A stretch of DNA of 64,000 nucleotides from Marinobacter fonticola (GCF_008122265.1 NZ_CP043042.1:372001-436000); one strand, 5' to 3'. Shown: positions 18,267 through 28,920, numbered from the stretch's first letter. Translations and numbers: made by a program. Notes: generated from the letters alone by a model not told the origin.

Positions 18267-18893
18267 TCAGCCCGGCTGGCCACCCAACAGAATACGCACG
18301 GCTTTACAGGCTTCCTCCAGCTCCTCTTCCTGCGGTTCGCGTCCACAAATGACGTCGCTGTATAGGCACGACTCGGCCAAACGGACCATGAAGTAGGACA
18401 GGCTCTCGGTTTTCATGGCGGGCTGCTTCAAATGCCCGGCGTCGATCTGTTCCCACAACATGCGGGTATTGGCCTGGACGACCCGGTTGTGGATCGTGGA
18501 ACTCGCAGACGTCAGTATACGCAGCGCGTATTCCGGATCCTGGCTGATAAATCGCCGCAACGCGGCATCGTTCAGCAGTGTGGCGTTGATACGGTGGTAC
18601 ACGCCGACGACATGCTCGATGCCATTGCCGGAGACTTTCCGGCGGGCGCGCTCACGCAGCGGTGCATACAGGGACCACAAGATTTCTCCCAGCAGCAGGT
18701 CCTTATTGCCCACCCAGCGGAATAGGGTGGCGCGGCCGATGTTCAGTTCCACGGCAAGGGAGGCCAGGTGAATGCGCTCGCCTTTCAGCCAGTGGTCGCG
18801 CGCCTTGCGAAAGGCATCGTCCGGCGTTGCGCGGGTGGTGCGTAATGACGACTCAGACAGCGCCGCGTCAGCGGAATTTACGTGCTTCGTCAC
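18267..18893 (-). CDS. TetR-family regulator, QsdR-like
   Basis: A 208-residue TetR-family protein with helix-turn-helix at about 37-80: HLASLAVELNIGRATLFRWV, then GNKDLLLGEILWSLY. The combination of RATLFRWVGN and LLGEILW resembles the QsdR group, whose namesake in Rhodococcus controls lactone degradation. It is convergent with the alcohol/fatty-acid operon and divergent from a diguanylate cyclase. A palindrome AATACCCGGTATT lies 18 bases before its start and a similar pair precedes the thioesterase gene, suggesting autorepression plus control of the 3' end of the operon. Ligand is unknown; an acyl-CoA, lactone or aldehyde would fit. Confidence 0.88.
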   Translation of the reverse strand: MTKHVNSADAALSESSLRTTRATPDDAFRKARDHWLKGERIHLASLAVELNIGRATLFRWVGNKDLLLGEILWSLYAPLRERARRKVSGNGIEHVVGVYHRINATLLNDAALRRFISQDPEYALRILTSASSTIHNRVVQANTRMLWEQIDAGHLKQPAMKTESLSYFMVRLAESCLYSDVICGREPQEEELEEACKAVRILLGGQPG

Positions 18894-18910
18894 AATCAGA
18901 TGATCCTCTT

Positions 18911-18923
18911 AATACCCGGTATT
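18911..18923. promoter_or_regulatory. Candidate TetR autoregulatory operator
   Basis: AATACCCGGTATT is a near-perfect palindrome 18 bases upstream of the QsdR-like regulator, between it and the divergent diguanylate cyclase gene. It resembles the tandem palindromes at 17702-17730. Confidence 0.5.
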
Positions 18924-19031
18924 TTTTAATTATTTGCAATCAGTATACATTTTCGAATTCACTTGCCGAACCGGACATGCCAATTTGGTCTTAAATATAA
19001 GACTGAAGTACCTGACGCAAAAGGTTTACTG

Positions 19032-20621
19032 ATGGCCGTTTTTATCTCGGCGCTCTTCATTTGTTGTTTGGCTACGCTGGCAATGGCCTACAGCGCCTAT
19101 ACCCGCCGCCAGTCGAAAGGTGCCGTATCGGTCCTCGTGCAGATGCTGGGACTGAGTTGGTGGACCTTGTGTTATGCCCTCCAGCTCATCAATTCCTATT
19201 TTCCGGGCAGTCTGCCCGAGCTTTCGAACGATCCGCTTTTCTGGTTCAAACTGTTATTTCTGGGCGTCGTCGTACTGCCTGCCGGTTTTTTAGTGTTTAT
19301 CCTGCAATACACGGGGGTGGTCGAAAGCGTCGGCCGCCGGCTGTTACTGGCGCTATCGATCATGCCTGTGGCGACGTTGGTGGCCATTGCAACGGACCCG
19401 CTCCATGGATGGTTCATCGGCGGATTCGAGCCGGGCACAGGCGAGATTTTCCAGGGTGGCCCAGCGTTTTGGGTTCACGCGGCCTACTCCTACTTGCTGG
19501 TGCTGCTGGCGGACATTCTTCTGCTGCGTTTCGTGCTGGTGGCGTCGCCGGTATTTAGACGGCAGGCGTTGATCCTGCTGGCGGGTGTCCTGATGCCCAG
19601 CGTTGCCAATATCCTGTCGATCTTCCACATTTTGCCGGAGCCGTTCGAACGCCTGGATTATTCGCCGTTTGGCTTTCTTGTTGCCGCTATCGTCATGCTC
19701 TACAACGTGCGGCGGCGCGGTTTCCTGACATTGATGCCCATCGCCCGAACGCGCATTGTCGAGCATATGGAAGACACTGTGCTGGTAACGGATCATCTGC
19801 AACGCATTACCGACTTCAACCCTGCTGCCAAGGCACTGTTCGGATCCAGAAACAGAATGCTGGAGCACGGCATGCAACTCGAAGTGCTGGTGCCTGAACT
19901 GACGACCTTCGCCGACAAGGACATGGAAGCCGTCAAGCTGCAGGACGAAGGTGCGGATGATCTCGATCTCAATGTCCAGCATACGCCGCTGTTGTCGGAA
20001 CGAGGAGGGCGGCTTCTGGGTCACGTTATCGTGCTGCGTGACGTGACCGAATTGCGACGCTTGTTGACGGACTTGCGCGAGCAGCTACGCCAGAACGAGC
20101 GGCTCAGGCAGGTTCTCAAGGAGCAGGCCATCCGCGACCCGCTAACCGACCTGTTTAACCGGCGCTGGATGGAATTGACGCTGGATCGGGAGCTGGCCCG
20201 GGCTCAGCGTGAATCCGGCTTTGTAGTGGTTTGCCTTTTGGATATCGACCACTTTAAGGCCATCAATGACACGCACGGGCACGACGCCGGCGACCGTGTG
20301 CTGCGTACCTTGGCAGACCACGTCCGGACCGCAATACGGGCCATGGATGTGGGTTGTCGCTATGGTGGCGAGGAATTCCTGATCATCCTTCCGGGCGCTA
20401 CGCTGGCCCAGGCCAAGGAAAAGATCGATGCGTTACGGAGACGTTTCGCGGCGCATTCGTTTGCGCCGGACGGGCCTGAATCGGTCACCTTCTCGGCTGG
20501 CCTCGCGGCGTTCCCCGCGCACGGTGTTGAACGCCCCGGGCTTATCAAGCGTGCCGACGAGGCGCTATACAGCGCCAAAGGCGCAGGCCGTAACCAGACC
20601 ATTTGCGCCGATACCCTGTAG
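19032..20621 (+). CDS. Diguanylate cyclase with N-terminal seven-helix sensor and PAS domain
   Basis: A 529-residue membrane protein producing cyclic di-GMP. The N-terminal 220 residues hold about seven hydrophobic helices of the histidine-kinase-N 7TM type. A PAS-like domain follows (about 240-345, HMEDTVLVTDHLQRITDFNP), then a short coiled linker (RLLTDLREQLRQNERLRQV) and a GGDEF domain at about 370-525. The active-site motif is GGEEF in CRYGGEEFLIILPG, so catalytic competence is expected; DHFKAINDTHGHDAGD is the substrate and metal segment. ATG 19032 is chosen over the longer frame from 18963 because AAAGG lies seven bases upstream and the hydrophobic sensor starts there. Confidence 0.9.
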   Translation: MAVFISALFICCLATLAMAYSAYTRRQSKGAVSVLVQMLGLSWWTLCYALQLINSYFPGSLPELSNDPLFWFKLLFLGVVVLPAGFLVFILQYTGVVESVGRRLLLALSIMPVATLVAIATDPLHGWFIGGFEPGTGEIFQGGPAFWVHAAYSYLLVLLADILLLRFVLVASPVFRRQALILLAGVLMPSVANILSIFHILPEPFERLDYSPFGFLVAAIVMLYNVRRRGFLTLMPIARTRIVEHMEDTVLVTDHLQRITDFNPAAKALFGSRNRMLEHGMQLEVLVPELTTFADKDMEAVKLQDEGADDLDLNVQHTPLLSERGGRLLGHVIVLRDVTELRRLLTDLREQLRQNERLRQVLKEQAIRDPLTDLFNRRWMELTLDRELARAQRESGFVVVCLLDIDHFKAINDTHGHDAGDRVLRTLADHVRTAIRAMDVGCRYGGEEFLIILPGATLAQAKEKIDALRRRFAAHSFAPDGPESVTFSAGLAAFPAHGVERPGLIKRADEALYSAKGAGRNQTICADTL

Positions 20622-20880
20622 AGCCCTATAGAGAGCGCTGTCTAAGTCTATGGGCAATACCTTAGCCGTTTAGGATATCGCCCGTCCCCCCTCCCTGAAA
20701 ATTCCCGGCTTTGTCGGTCCTCCCCCAAATTGTGAAATAACATTTCTCTGTTCATCGAAATTTTGAAATTTGTGTCAAATTTTAAAATGCAGTGCCATTT
20801 CCGGTTGGCAAGAGCTACTAATGAGACTAAATTAACAAATGTCTCATCTGAGTCATCCAAGACCAACAACAAGGACCAGA
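20622..20880. promoter_or_regulatory. Intergenic region with AT-rich inverted repeat
   Basis: The 259-base gap contains an AT-rich tract with a perfect inverted repeat, AAATTTG (20766-20772) and CAAATTT (20776-20782), about 100 bases before the DUF1329 gene. It is a possible operator or promoter element. No gene is seen here. Confidence 0.4.
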
Positions 20881-22287
20881 ATGATGCGCTGTACCGACAC
20901 CCGAAAACTGAGGGGGCTCTCCTCTTCTATCTTATTTGCCCTGCTTGCTTACACGGCTCCAGTCTCTGCAATGGTGACCGTCGATCAGGCGGACCAGCTA
21001 GGCCGAAATCTCACGCCCTTTGGCGCCATCCGTGCCGGTAATGCCAGCGGGACCATCCCTGCCTGGACCGGCGGTTATACCGGTCGTCCCGACGGCTACA
21101 AGGGTACCGGTCAGCATCACGTCGACCCCTATCCCGAGGATCGGCCGTTCTACCAGGTGAACCTTCATAATCTGGAGGATTACCGGGCCATCGTCGGAGA
21201 CGGCGTGGCGGCGCTGATGCAGACTTATCCGGCCACCTTCCAGGTGAACGTATACCCGACGCGCCGCTCCCACTCGGCCCCCGAGCAAGTCGCTGCCAAT
21301 ACCTGGAAGAACGCGGTCCGGGCTCGTCTGGTGGCGGACGGCAACGGTATTGCCGGCGCTTATGGCGGCGTGCCTTTCCCGATTCTCACGGGGTCCAATG
21401 CCGAGCAGGCCAAGCAGGTCATGTGGAATCACCTGACCCGCTGGCGCGGGATCTACACGGAGCGGACTTCGGCGGAAGTCGCCGTCACCCAGGACGGGAA
21501 GTACATGCCGGTCACCCTGCGCCAGGAAGTGGCCTTCAATTTCTATAACCCGAAGGCCGATGCCACCTCTCTGAACAATACGCTGTCGTACTACTTGTCG
21601 ACGGTAACCGCGCCCAAACAGTTTGCCGGTGGCGGTATCCTGGTTCACGACACTCTGAATCAGGTGCGCGAAGAGCGTAAAGCCTGGGGTTTTAATGCCG
21701 GCCAGCGCAAGGTGCGGCGTGCACCCAGCCTGGCTTACGACTCACCAATCGCCTCGGCAGCTAATCTGCGAACGGTGGACGACACCGACATGTTCAACGG
21801 CGCCCTTGACCGCTACGACTGGCGTTACGTCGGCCTCGAGGAAATGCTCATCCCCTACAACAACTACCGGATCGGCACGTCCGGCCTGCCATTCGAAACT
21901 ATCCTCGACACCCATCACCTGAATTCGGATTTGGTGCGCTGGGAGCTGCATCGGGTGCATGTGGTGGAAGCCACACTGAAGGATGGCGCCCGTCACATCT
22001 ACAAGAAGCGCCGCTTTTATCTGGATGAAGACAGCTGGAACGTCGCCATGGTGGATCAGTACGACGCCAAGGGCGATCTATGGCGGGTCAGCCTGGCGAT
22101 GCTCAAACATTTCTACGACCTGCCGGGTGTTTGGACCGACCTGGAGGCCTTCCACGACCTCAAGGAAAAACGCTACAACGTGCAGGGGCTGAACACCGAG
22201 CTGCCGGCCACGCGGGTATTTACCAGCACCCCGCCCGACGACCGTTATTTCTCTCCCGCGTCCCTGCGCAGACGGCTCGGGCGCTGA
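20881..22287 (+). CDS. DUF1329 family protein
   Basis: A 468-residue exported protein of the DUF1329 family, related in fold to LolB/outer-membrane lipoprotein carriers. The signal peptide has hydrophobic core SSSILFALLAYTAP and cleaves near SAM. Family hallmarks are LTPFGAIRAGNASGTIPAW at residues 40-60 and the C-terminal pair RRFYLDEDSWNVAMVDQYD and GDLWRVSLAMLKHFYDLP. ATG 20881 follows AAGGA by five bases; ATG 20884 is equally possible. DUF1329 genes usually sit beside a DUF1302 gene, but no such partner is present here. The next gene encodes an exported carboxylesterase. The family is often induced on lipids, sterols or esters; the molecular role is not established. Confidence 0.9.
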   Translation: MMRCTDTRKLRGLSSSILFALLAYTAPVSAMVTVDQADQLGRNLTPFGAIRAGNASGTIPAWTGGYTGRPDGYKGTGQHHVDPYPEDRPFYQVNLHNLEDYRAIVGDGVAALMQTYPATFQVNVYPTRRSHSAPEQVAANTWKNAVRARLVADGNGIAGAYGGVPFPILTGSNAEQAKQVMWNHLTRWRGIYTERTSAEVAVTQDGKYMPVTLRQEVAFNFYNPKADATSLNNTLSYYLSTVTAPKQFAGGGILVHDTLNQVREERKAWGFNAGQRKVRRAPSLAYDSPIASAANLRTVDDTDMFNGALDRYDWRYVGLEEMLIPYNNYRIGTSGLPFETILDTHHLNSDLVRWELHRVHVVEATLKDGARHIYKKRRFYLDEDSWNVAMVDQYDAKGDLWRVSLAMLKHFYDLPGVWTDLEAFHDLKEKRYNVQGLNTELPATRVFTSTPPDDRYFSPASLRRRLGR

Positions 22288-22357
22288 GAGTGGCGCCTCT
22301 CCACGAGGCGCCCAACAAGAAGCTACCTAAAAAACAACAGCAAAAAAGGAAAGTGCG

Positions 22358-23968
22358 ATGAATGAGACATTCAAAAGAAGCCGCCGCTGGCCGCTGGTTC
22401 TGACGCTGATGTGCTCTTTGGGCCTGGTGGCCTGCGGCTCCGACGACGATGAACCTGAGCCCCAGGCCGTACCCGAACCCACGGTGCGTGAAACCGCCGA
22501 AGGTCCGGTCAAGGGCGTTGAAGAAGTTTATGGCTACTCGTTTAAAGGCATTCCTTACGCCGCCGCGCCGGTTGGCGAGCTGCGCTTCGCCGCGCCCCAG
22601 TCGGCGCCCGAGCGTGACGATACCCTGGACGCCGGAGCATTCGGTAACGATTGCCCGCAAAGTGGAGGCGCTGTGGGCGAAGCGGCCGTCAACGAAGATT
22701 GCCTGTTCCTGAATATCTACACCCCGGACGACAGCACTGAAGCGACGCATCCTGTGATGGTGTGGATCCATGGCGGGGCCTTTGTCAGTGGCTCCGGCGG
22801 CGCCAGCTATAATCCGTCGCGGCTGGTAGAGGAGGGCGTGACCGTCGTGACGTTGAATTACCGGCTGGGCGCATTGGGCTTTATGGCATCGCCCGCCTTG
22901 AGCGCGGAGCAAGGCGCCTCCGGCAACTACGGTCTGCTAGACCAGAAAGCGGCGCTGGAGTGGGTTCAGCAAAACATCAGCCACTTTGGCGGCGATCCCG
23001 AACAAGTCACTATCTTCGGTGAATCGGCTGGCGGCCATAGTGTGATGTCGCTGTTGGTGTCGCCCCAGACCGAGGGTTTGTTCCATCGAGCGATTGTCCA
23101 GAGCGGTTCGTATTCGCCGGACAAGCTCGCCCTGGACGCTGCCGAAGCGAAAGGGACCGACTTCATGAGTGCTGTCGGCTGCAGCGACGTGGACTGTTTG
23201 CAGGCGTTGAGCGTCGAAACGATCCTGTCCAACCAGGCGCTCGTGAATGAGGGTTTCGGCCCGCTGCCGATCTTCGCGCCGAATGCGCCGATCCTGACCC
23301 AGTCGATCCGGAGTTCTCTGGCGTCCAGCGCTTTCAACAAGGTTCCGGTCCTCATGGGTACCAATCGTGATGAATACACGCTTTTCACGGCACTGAGCCT
23401 CGTTCCCAATCTGGATGCCGCGCCGATCCCCGAGACGGATTACGAGGCTGAGGTCCAGAAAAGCTACGGCCCCACGCTGGCGCCAATGTTGGTCAATCTT
23501 TATCCACTGTCCGACTACGACGTTGCCGATCCCGTCCGTCAGGCCACGGCGGCCATGGCGACCGATGCAGGATTCGCGTGTAGTGCATTGACGATGGCAA
23601 CCGATTTGGCGAAGGAAGTCACCACTTACGTCTACGAGTTCGCTGATCGCGACGCACCGCTGAATCTGTTGCCGGCCCGCCCCGCTAACTTCGAACTGGG
23701 CGCGGCCCACGCCTTCGAGATCATCTACGTGCTCAATACCGAAGAGGTCATGCGCCAGCGGGGTGCTACCGACGCCCAGGTGGCCCTGTCTGAACAGATG
23801 ATCGATTACTGGACCAGTTTCGCCAAGAACGGCACGCCCAACGAAGCCCAATGGGCAACGTTTGGCCATTCAGGCGAGCTGCTGGAGTTGAATACGCCTG
23901 CCAACCAGCCGTTGGCGGCTGCGGATTTCAGCAGCGCGCACAAGTGTTCTTTCTGGACAAGTTTCTAA
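22358..23968 (+). CDS. Type B carboxylesterase lipoprotein
   Basis: A 536-residue alpha/beta-hydrolase of the carboxylesterase type B family, tethered as a lipoprotein. The N-terminal signal ends in LGLVACGS, a lipobox with Cys at about 27, followed by an acidic linker. The nucleophile S223 lies in GESAGGHS; the oxyanion-hole region is WIHGGAFVSGSGG; EDCLFLNIYTP is the family N-terminal signature. A probable catalytic Glu lies in GTNRDEYTLF and the His in GAAHAFEIIYVL. It follows the DUF1329 gene by 70 bases and precedes a strong terminator. Placed on the membrane outside the cytoplasm, it would release alcohol and acid from esters, which could feed the alcohol-oxidising operon nearby. Confidence 0.9.
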   Translation: MNETFKRSRRWPLVLTLMCSLGLVACGSDDDEPEPQAVPEPTVRETAEGPVKGVEEVYGYSFKGIPYAAAPVGELRFAAPQSAPERDDTLDAGAFGNDCPQSGGAVGEAAVNEDCLFLNIYTPDDSTEATHPVMVWIHGGAFVSGSGGASYNPSRLVEEGVTVVTLNYRLGALGFMASPALSAEQGASGNYGLLDQKAALEWVQQNISHFGGDPEQVTIFGESAGGHSVMSLLVSPQTEGLFHRAIVQSGSYSPDKLALDAAEAKGTDFMSAVGCSDVDCLQALSVETILSNQALVNEGFGPLPIFAPNAPILTQSIRSSLASSAFNKVPVLMGTNRDEYTLFTALSLVPNLDAAPIPETDYEAEVQKSYGPTLAPMLVNLYPLSDYDVADPVRQATAAMATDAGFACSALTMATDLAKEVTTYVYEFADRDAPLNLLPARPANFELGAAHAFEIIYVLNTEEVMRQRGATDAQVALSEQMIDYWTSFAKNGTPNEAQWATFGHSGELLELNTPANQPLAAADFSSAHKCSFWTSF

Positions 23969-25263
<1,295 letters not shown>

Positions 25264-25279
25264 GCCCTAAGGAGGGGTT

Positions 25280-26179
25280 ATGGCAGGGACAATGCAACGA
25301 TTCGTCGAAGGCGGCACCTTCTTTGAAGGTCCACGCTGGAAAGATGGCCACTGGTGGGTGTCGGATTTTTACAGCCATGCGGTCAGCAAGATTTCCCCGG
25401 ACGGTCACATGGAAACCGTCTGTGAAGTCCCGGGCCAACCTTCGGGCCTGGGGTGGATGCCGGATGGTTCGATGCTCGTGGTCTCGATGCTGGACCACCG
25501 GGTGTTGCGGTGCTGGCCGGACGGTCGCATCGATACCCACGCCGACCTGAGTGAGTTCGCTACCGGTCACGCCAACGACATGGTGGTGGCCGAGGACGGC
25601 ACGGCCTGGGTGGGGAACTTCGGCTTCGACCTGATGGCGGGCGCCGACCTGCACCCGGCCAGTCTGGTGCGTATTTCACCGGAGGGCAGCGTGTCCCTCG
25701 CGGCGGACGATCTCTATTTCCCCAACGGCGCGGTGATCACACCGGATAATAAATCGCTAATCGTCGGCGAAACCTTCGGCAATCGCATGACTACGTTCAC
25801 TATTGCCGACGATGGCGAACTGACCGATCGCCGGGCCTGGGCGGCTTTTGGTCCGCGACCGGACCCCGGCCCGCGGGCCGAGCTCCTGAATCAGTTGGAG
25901 GTCGGGCCGGATGGTTGTTGCCTGGATGCGGAGAATCACCTTTGGATCGCCGATGCTTTCAACCAGCGCTGCATCCGAGTGGCGCCCGGCGGCGATATCG
26001 TCGACGAAGTAAAGACGCCGGATGGGCAGGGTATTTTCGCCTGCATGCTGGGTGGCGAGGACGGCCGCACATTGCTGATGTGCGTCGCCCCGGATTCCAG
26101 CGCCAAGCGCCGCAGCCAAGTCCGCGAGGCCAGCTTGTGGACCGCCCGGGTCGACGTGCCTCATGCCGGGCGGCCGTGA
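25280..26179 (+). CDS. SMP-30/gluconolactonase family protein
   Basis: A 299-residue six-bladed beta-propeller of the SMP-30/gluconolactonase/LRE family, hydrolysing lactones with a divalent metal. The expected metal ligands are visible: Glu in FFEGPRW (about residue 16), Asn in TGHANDMVVAEDG (around 97), Asn in FPNGAVITPD and Asp in ENHLWIADAFNQR. There is no signal peptide, so it is cytoplasmic. The ATG follows AAGGAGGGG. It shares a transcript with the nitronate monooxygenase-like gene. A lactone made by a Baeyer-Villiger or aldehyde-oxidising route would be a plausible substrate given the QsdR-like regulator nearby; specificity is unknown. Confidence 0.9.
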   Translation: MAGTMQRFVEGGTFFEGPRWKDGHWWVSDFYSHAVSKISPDGHMETVCEVPGQPSGLGWMPDGSMLVVSMLDHRVLRCWPDGRIDTHADLSEFATGHANDMVVAEDGTAWVGNFGFDLMAGADLHPASLVRISPEGSVSLAADDLYFPNGAVITPDNKSLIVGETFGNRMTTFTIADDGELTDRRAWAAFGPRPDPGPRAELLNQLEVGPDGCCLDAENHLWIADAFNQRCIRVAPGGDIVDEVKTPDGQGIFACMLGGEDGRTLLMCVAPDSSAKRRSQVREASLWTARVDVPHAGRP

Positions 26180-26260
26180 CCTGTGAATAGATAACAGGTT
26201 TTTACATATTGTAGCGCCGGACCTGCGGTTCTGTCGGGAGCAAGTCGCTAAGATAGCGGA

Positions 26261-26279
26261 GCCCTGTTGTAGGCAGGGC
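26261..26279. other. Small hairpin between SMP-30 and beta-barrel genes
   Basis: GCCCTG and CAGGGC form a six-base stem with a seven-base loop in the 5' leader of the following gene. No T run follows, so this is a possible leader structure only. Confidence 0.35.
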
Positions 26280-26311
26280 ATGATGTTGCTCTCGATACAA
26301 TAAGGATCCCC

Positions 26312-26926
26312 ATGAACGGAAAAAATGTGATGCGCTCAGGTGTTCTGGCGCTGGCTGGTGTTGTGTGTATTGGTGGTACTCAAGCGGACGAAGCGAGGGG
26401 CTACGCGGGTATTTCCGCTGGCCAGGCACGGCTCACCGATTTTTGCGACGATTTCACATCGGACGTTAGTTGCGACGATTCGCCGTTGGCGATTCGAGCC
26501 TATGCCGGCGCATCGCTGGACAAATACATCAGTGCCGAAGTCGGTTTCACCTACGTCGACGACGCCGATATTTCAGCTTCTGTAGGCGGTGGTTTCCTCG
26601 AGGCGACGGGTGACCTGAAAACCCTGGACGGAACCTTGCTCTTCGGCACATCCCGGGAAAATGACCTGCGGGCATTTGCCAAGGCAGGCGTGGTATTTTG
26701 GCACTACGGTCTCGAGGGCGAAGTCAGCGCGCCCGGTTTCCTGCTTCGGGGTGATGAAGAAGAGTCGGGACTTGGTTTTCGGACCGGCCTTGGGGCCAGT
26801 TACGCCGTGAACGACGGCATCGCTATTCGTCTAGACTGGGATTACATCGCAAAGGTGGGTGATGATGAAACCACCGGTGAAACCGCTGTGCACATGTTCA
26901 GCATTGGTCCGCAATTCTCGTTTTAA
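26312..26926 (+). CDS. Small outer-membrane beta-barrel protein (OmpA-like barrel)
   Basis: A 204-residue exported barrel protein. The signal peptide has core SGVLALAGVVCIGG and cleaves near TQADEA. The mature part shows YAGISAGQARLTDF as first strand, alternating hydrophobic residues throughout, LRAFAKAGVVFWHYGLEGEV in the middle and a terminal strand HMFSIGPQFSF ending in Phe. This fits an eight-stranded OmpA-type or porin-family barrel. A Cys pair (C46 and C54, in CDDFTSDVSC) could form a disulfide in the first extracellular loop. AAGGA lies eight bases upstream. It appears monocistronic and precedes a hairpin. No specific ligand or function can be assigned. Confidence 0.8.
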   Translation: MNGKNVMRSGVLALAGVVCIGGTQADEARGYAGISAGQARLTDFCDDFTSDVSCDDSPLAIRAYAGASLDKYISAEVGFTYVDDADISASVGGGFLEATGDLKTLDGTLLFGTSRENDLRAFAKAGVVFWHYGLEGEVSAPGFLLRGDEEESGLGFRTGLGASYAVNDGIAIRLDWDYIAKVGDDETTGETAVHMFSIGPQFSF

Positions 26927-26940
26927 CCGAGCATCACTTA

Positions 26941-26966
26941 ACGGACACATCTCGCGGTGTGTCCGT
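26941..26966. terminator. Hairpin terminator after beta-barrel gene
   Basis: ACGGACAC and GTGTCCGT form a perfect eight-base stem with a ten-base loop, 14 bases after the stop codon. The following bases TCACTACTTTTC are only moderately T-rich. It lies between convergent genes. Confidence 0.7.
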
Positions 26967-27042
26967 CACTACTTTTCAATATTCAGTTGTTCCGCAGTCC
27001 CACGGGCTTTCCGGTCGCAGTGTCTCCCAATCCGCCAAGGTT

Positions 27043-28920
27043 TTACACGTGCGCCGAAGGCTGCCTCGATTCGATCCGGTTGCGTCCGTTGTGCTTGGCC
27101 TTGTAGAGCATCTCGTCCGCCTGCTTGAGTAGCGCCTCGTGGGCATCGTGTTGTCCGGGAATGAGGCAGGCAAGTCCTATGCTCACCGTCATGCGGCCCT
27201 CGTTCTGAGAAGCAAACGGCACGACGTTGCTGCGAAAGCTTGCCTGAATGTCCTGGGCCACCGTGATAGCGCCTTGCATATCGGTGTTAGGCAGTAGGAT
27301 CACAAATTCCTCGCCGCCATAGCGGGCCACGACGTCCGGCGGGCGCTTGACGTGTTGCTGGATAATCGCACTGGCGCGGATGAGGCATTCATCGCCGAAG
27401 GGGTGGCCGTAGTTGTCGTTGATCGCCTTGAAGTGATCGATGTCCAGCATGACGACGGCCAGAGCCGTGCGATCCCGATAGGCGCGTTTGTATTCGACGG
27501 TCAGGGCTTCATCGAAGTGGCGCCGGTTGTGCAGACCGGTCAGCGAATCCCTAACGCTCATCTCCTGTAATTTGACATTGGCCGCCTCAAGTTCCTCGGT
27601 TCGCTCGCGCACCTTTTGGTCCAGTTGCTCGTTGACCTGACGCTGGTGTTCGATCAGCGATTGCTGAGCCGCAGCAGTCTCACGTTGAGCCGCTTCCCTC
27701 ATACGTCGTTCTATGGTCATACGGTTCGCCAGGGCGAAAGAGAGCAGCATGAGTTCCAAGCTGGTGCCCAGAATGCTCGCGTTCTCAGTAAACAGGTTCC
27801 GGGGCAGGATGCCCAGTTTATTCAGAGTCATAATGGCGCCGCCGATCAGCATGAAACTCCACGCGAGCACATAGTAGCGGGCTGAGTAATAGCCGTCTTT
27901 CCAGCGCAGCAGGCCGGTCACGAAGGAAACGGCAATGGAAAATAGCGTCAGCATCAGCGTAGCCATGACCATAATTCGGTATGGCAGCAAAAATGCGCCG
28001 ATTGCGGTCAGAGCGGCCATTGCAGCAATGGCAAGAACCAGTTTCGAAACGACCGGTCGGGCTTTGGGTAAGTCCAGGAAGGTCCGCGTGAATAGACTGG
28101 GAAAGATAACTGCGCCACTTAGCGCCACCAGAATGCTGGCATCGTTCCACCATGTCGCTTCAGGCCAGAGAAATTTGAAAGTCACGCCATCGATGCCGGC
28201 GGCCAGCGTTACCATCGATAGGCAGTACATCACATAATAGAAAAAGCTGATCTCTCTGACCGATATAAAGATCAACAGGTTGTAAAGTGCCATGATCAGA
28301 ATGGCGCCGTAGAACAGGCTCAGCAGCAAGACTTCGTTGTACTGGTCTGCGATGAAAGCCTTTTCGTCCCAAATTCTGATCGGGATCTGCATGGACGAAC
28401 TGGTGTCCACACGCAGATAAACCGTGGTGGCGGTGTTTGCCGCGAGGTCCAGCGGGAAGACAAAGTTGGGATGATCGACGGGGCGCTCGGCGAAGGCTTT
28501 CTGGTCGCCCATCTGGAAATCCGCGACCCTCTCTCCTTCACGGAAGACGTAGGCCTCGACCCAATCCAGCACCGGATACCGGATTTCTACCAGTACGTCG
28601 CCGTCTTCCCGGCCTTGCAGGGTGAAGCGGATCCAGTAGACGGAATCCGTATAGCCGAAATTCAGCTCGGCAGCCGTCGAACGCTGCCATTGGCTGTCGG
28701 GTAGCCGGGTGACGGTGCCGACGGTGTATCGGTTATCCGGGTCTTCGAGAAACTGGGCCTGGGGACCGATACTTATCATGCCGTCCGCAGGAGCGAATAC
28801 GACAGGCTCCGCGCGAAGCGGGCTGATAGCGAAAAGCGCGAACAACAGGGCCAATGCGGCTAGTTGGACGGTGGCGATTACCCGGCAAGCTGGGAAAACG
28901 GGTAAGCGGAGAGTCATCAT
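27043..28920 (-). CDS. Diguanylate cyclase with 7TMR-DISM sensor
   Basis: A 625-residue diguanylate cyclase. A signal peptide or first helix (about 15-38) precedes a periplasmic jelly-roll 7TMR-DISMED2 domain (about 45-185), containing LNFGYTDSVYWIRFTL. Seven transmembrane helices (about 195-395) form the 7TMR-DISM unit. A coiled coil (ERRMREAAQRETAAAQQSL onward) leads to the GGDEF domain at 460-620. The active-site GGEEF is in ARYGGEEFVILLPN and the DHFKAINDNYGHPFGD segment is complete, so synthesis of cyclic di-GMP is expected. DISMED2 domains are thought to bind carbohydrates or related small ligands. The gene is alone on its strand and convergent with the beta-barrel gene. Confidence 0.92.
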   Translation of the reverse strand: MMTLRLPVFPACRVIATVQLAALALLFALFAISPLRAEPVVFAPADGMISIGPQAQFLEDPDNRYTVGTVTRLPDSQWQRSTAAELNFGYTDSVYWIRFTLQGREDGDVLVEIRYPVLDWVEAYVFREGERVADFQMGDQKAFAERPVDHPNFVFPLDLAANTATTVYLRVDTSSSMQIPIRIWDEKAFIADQYNEVLLLSLFYGAILIMALYNLLIFISVREISFFYYVMYCLSMVTLAAGIDGVTFKFLWPEATWWNDASILVALSGAVIFPSLFTRTFLDLPKARPVVSKLVLAIAAMAALTAIGAFLLPYRIMVMATLMLTLFSIAVSFVTGLLRWKDGYYSARYYVLAWSFMLIGGAIMTLNKLGILPRNLFTENASILGTSLELMLLSFALANRMTIERRMREAAQRETAAAQQSLIEHQRQVNEQLDQKVRERTEELEAANVKLQEMSVRDSLTGLHNRRHFDEALTVEYKRAYRDRTALAVVMLDIDHFKAINDNYGHPFGDECLIRASAIIQQHVKRPPDVVARYGGEEFVILLPNTDMQGAITVAQDIQASFRSNVVPFASQNEGRMTVSIGLACLIPGQHDAHEALLKQADEMLYKAKHNGRNRIESRQPSAHV

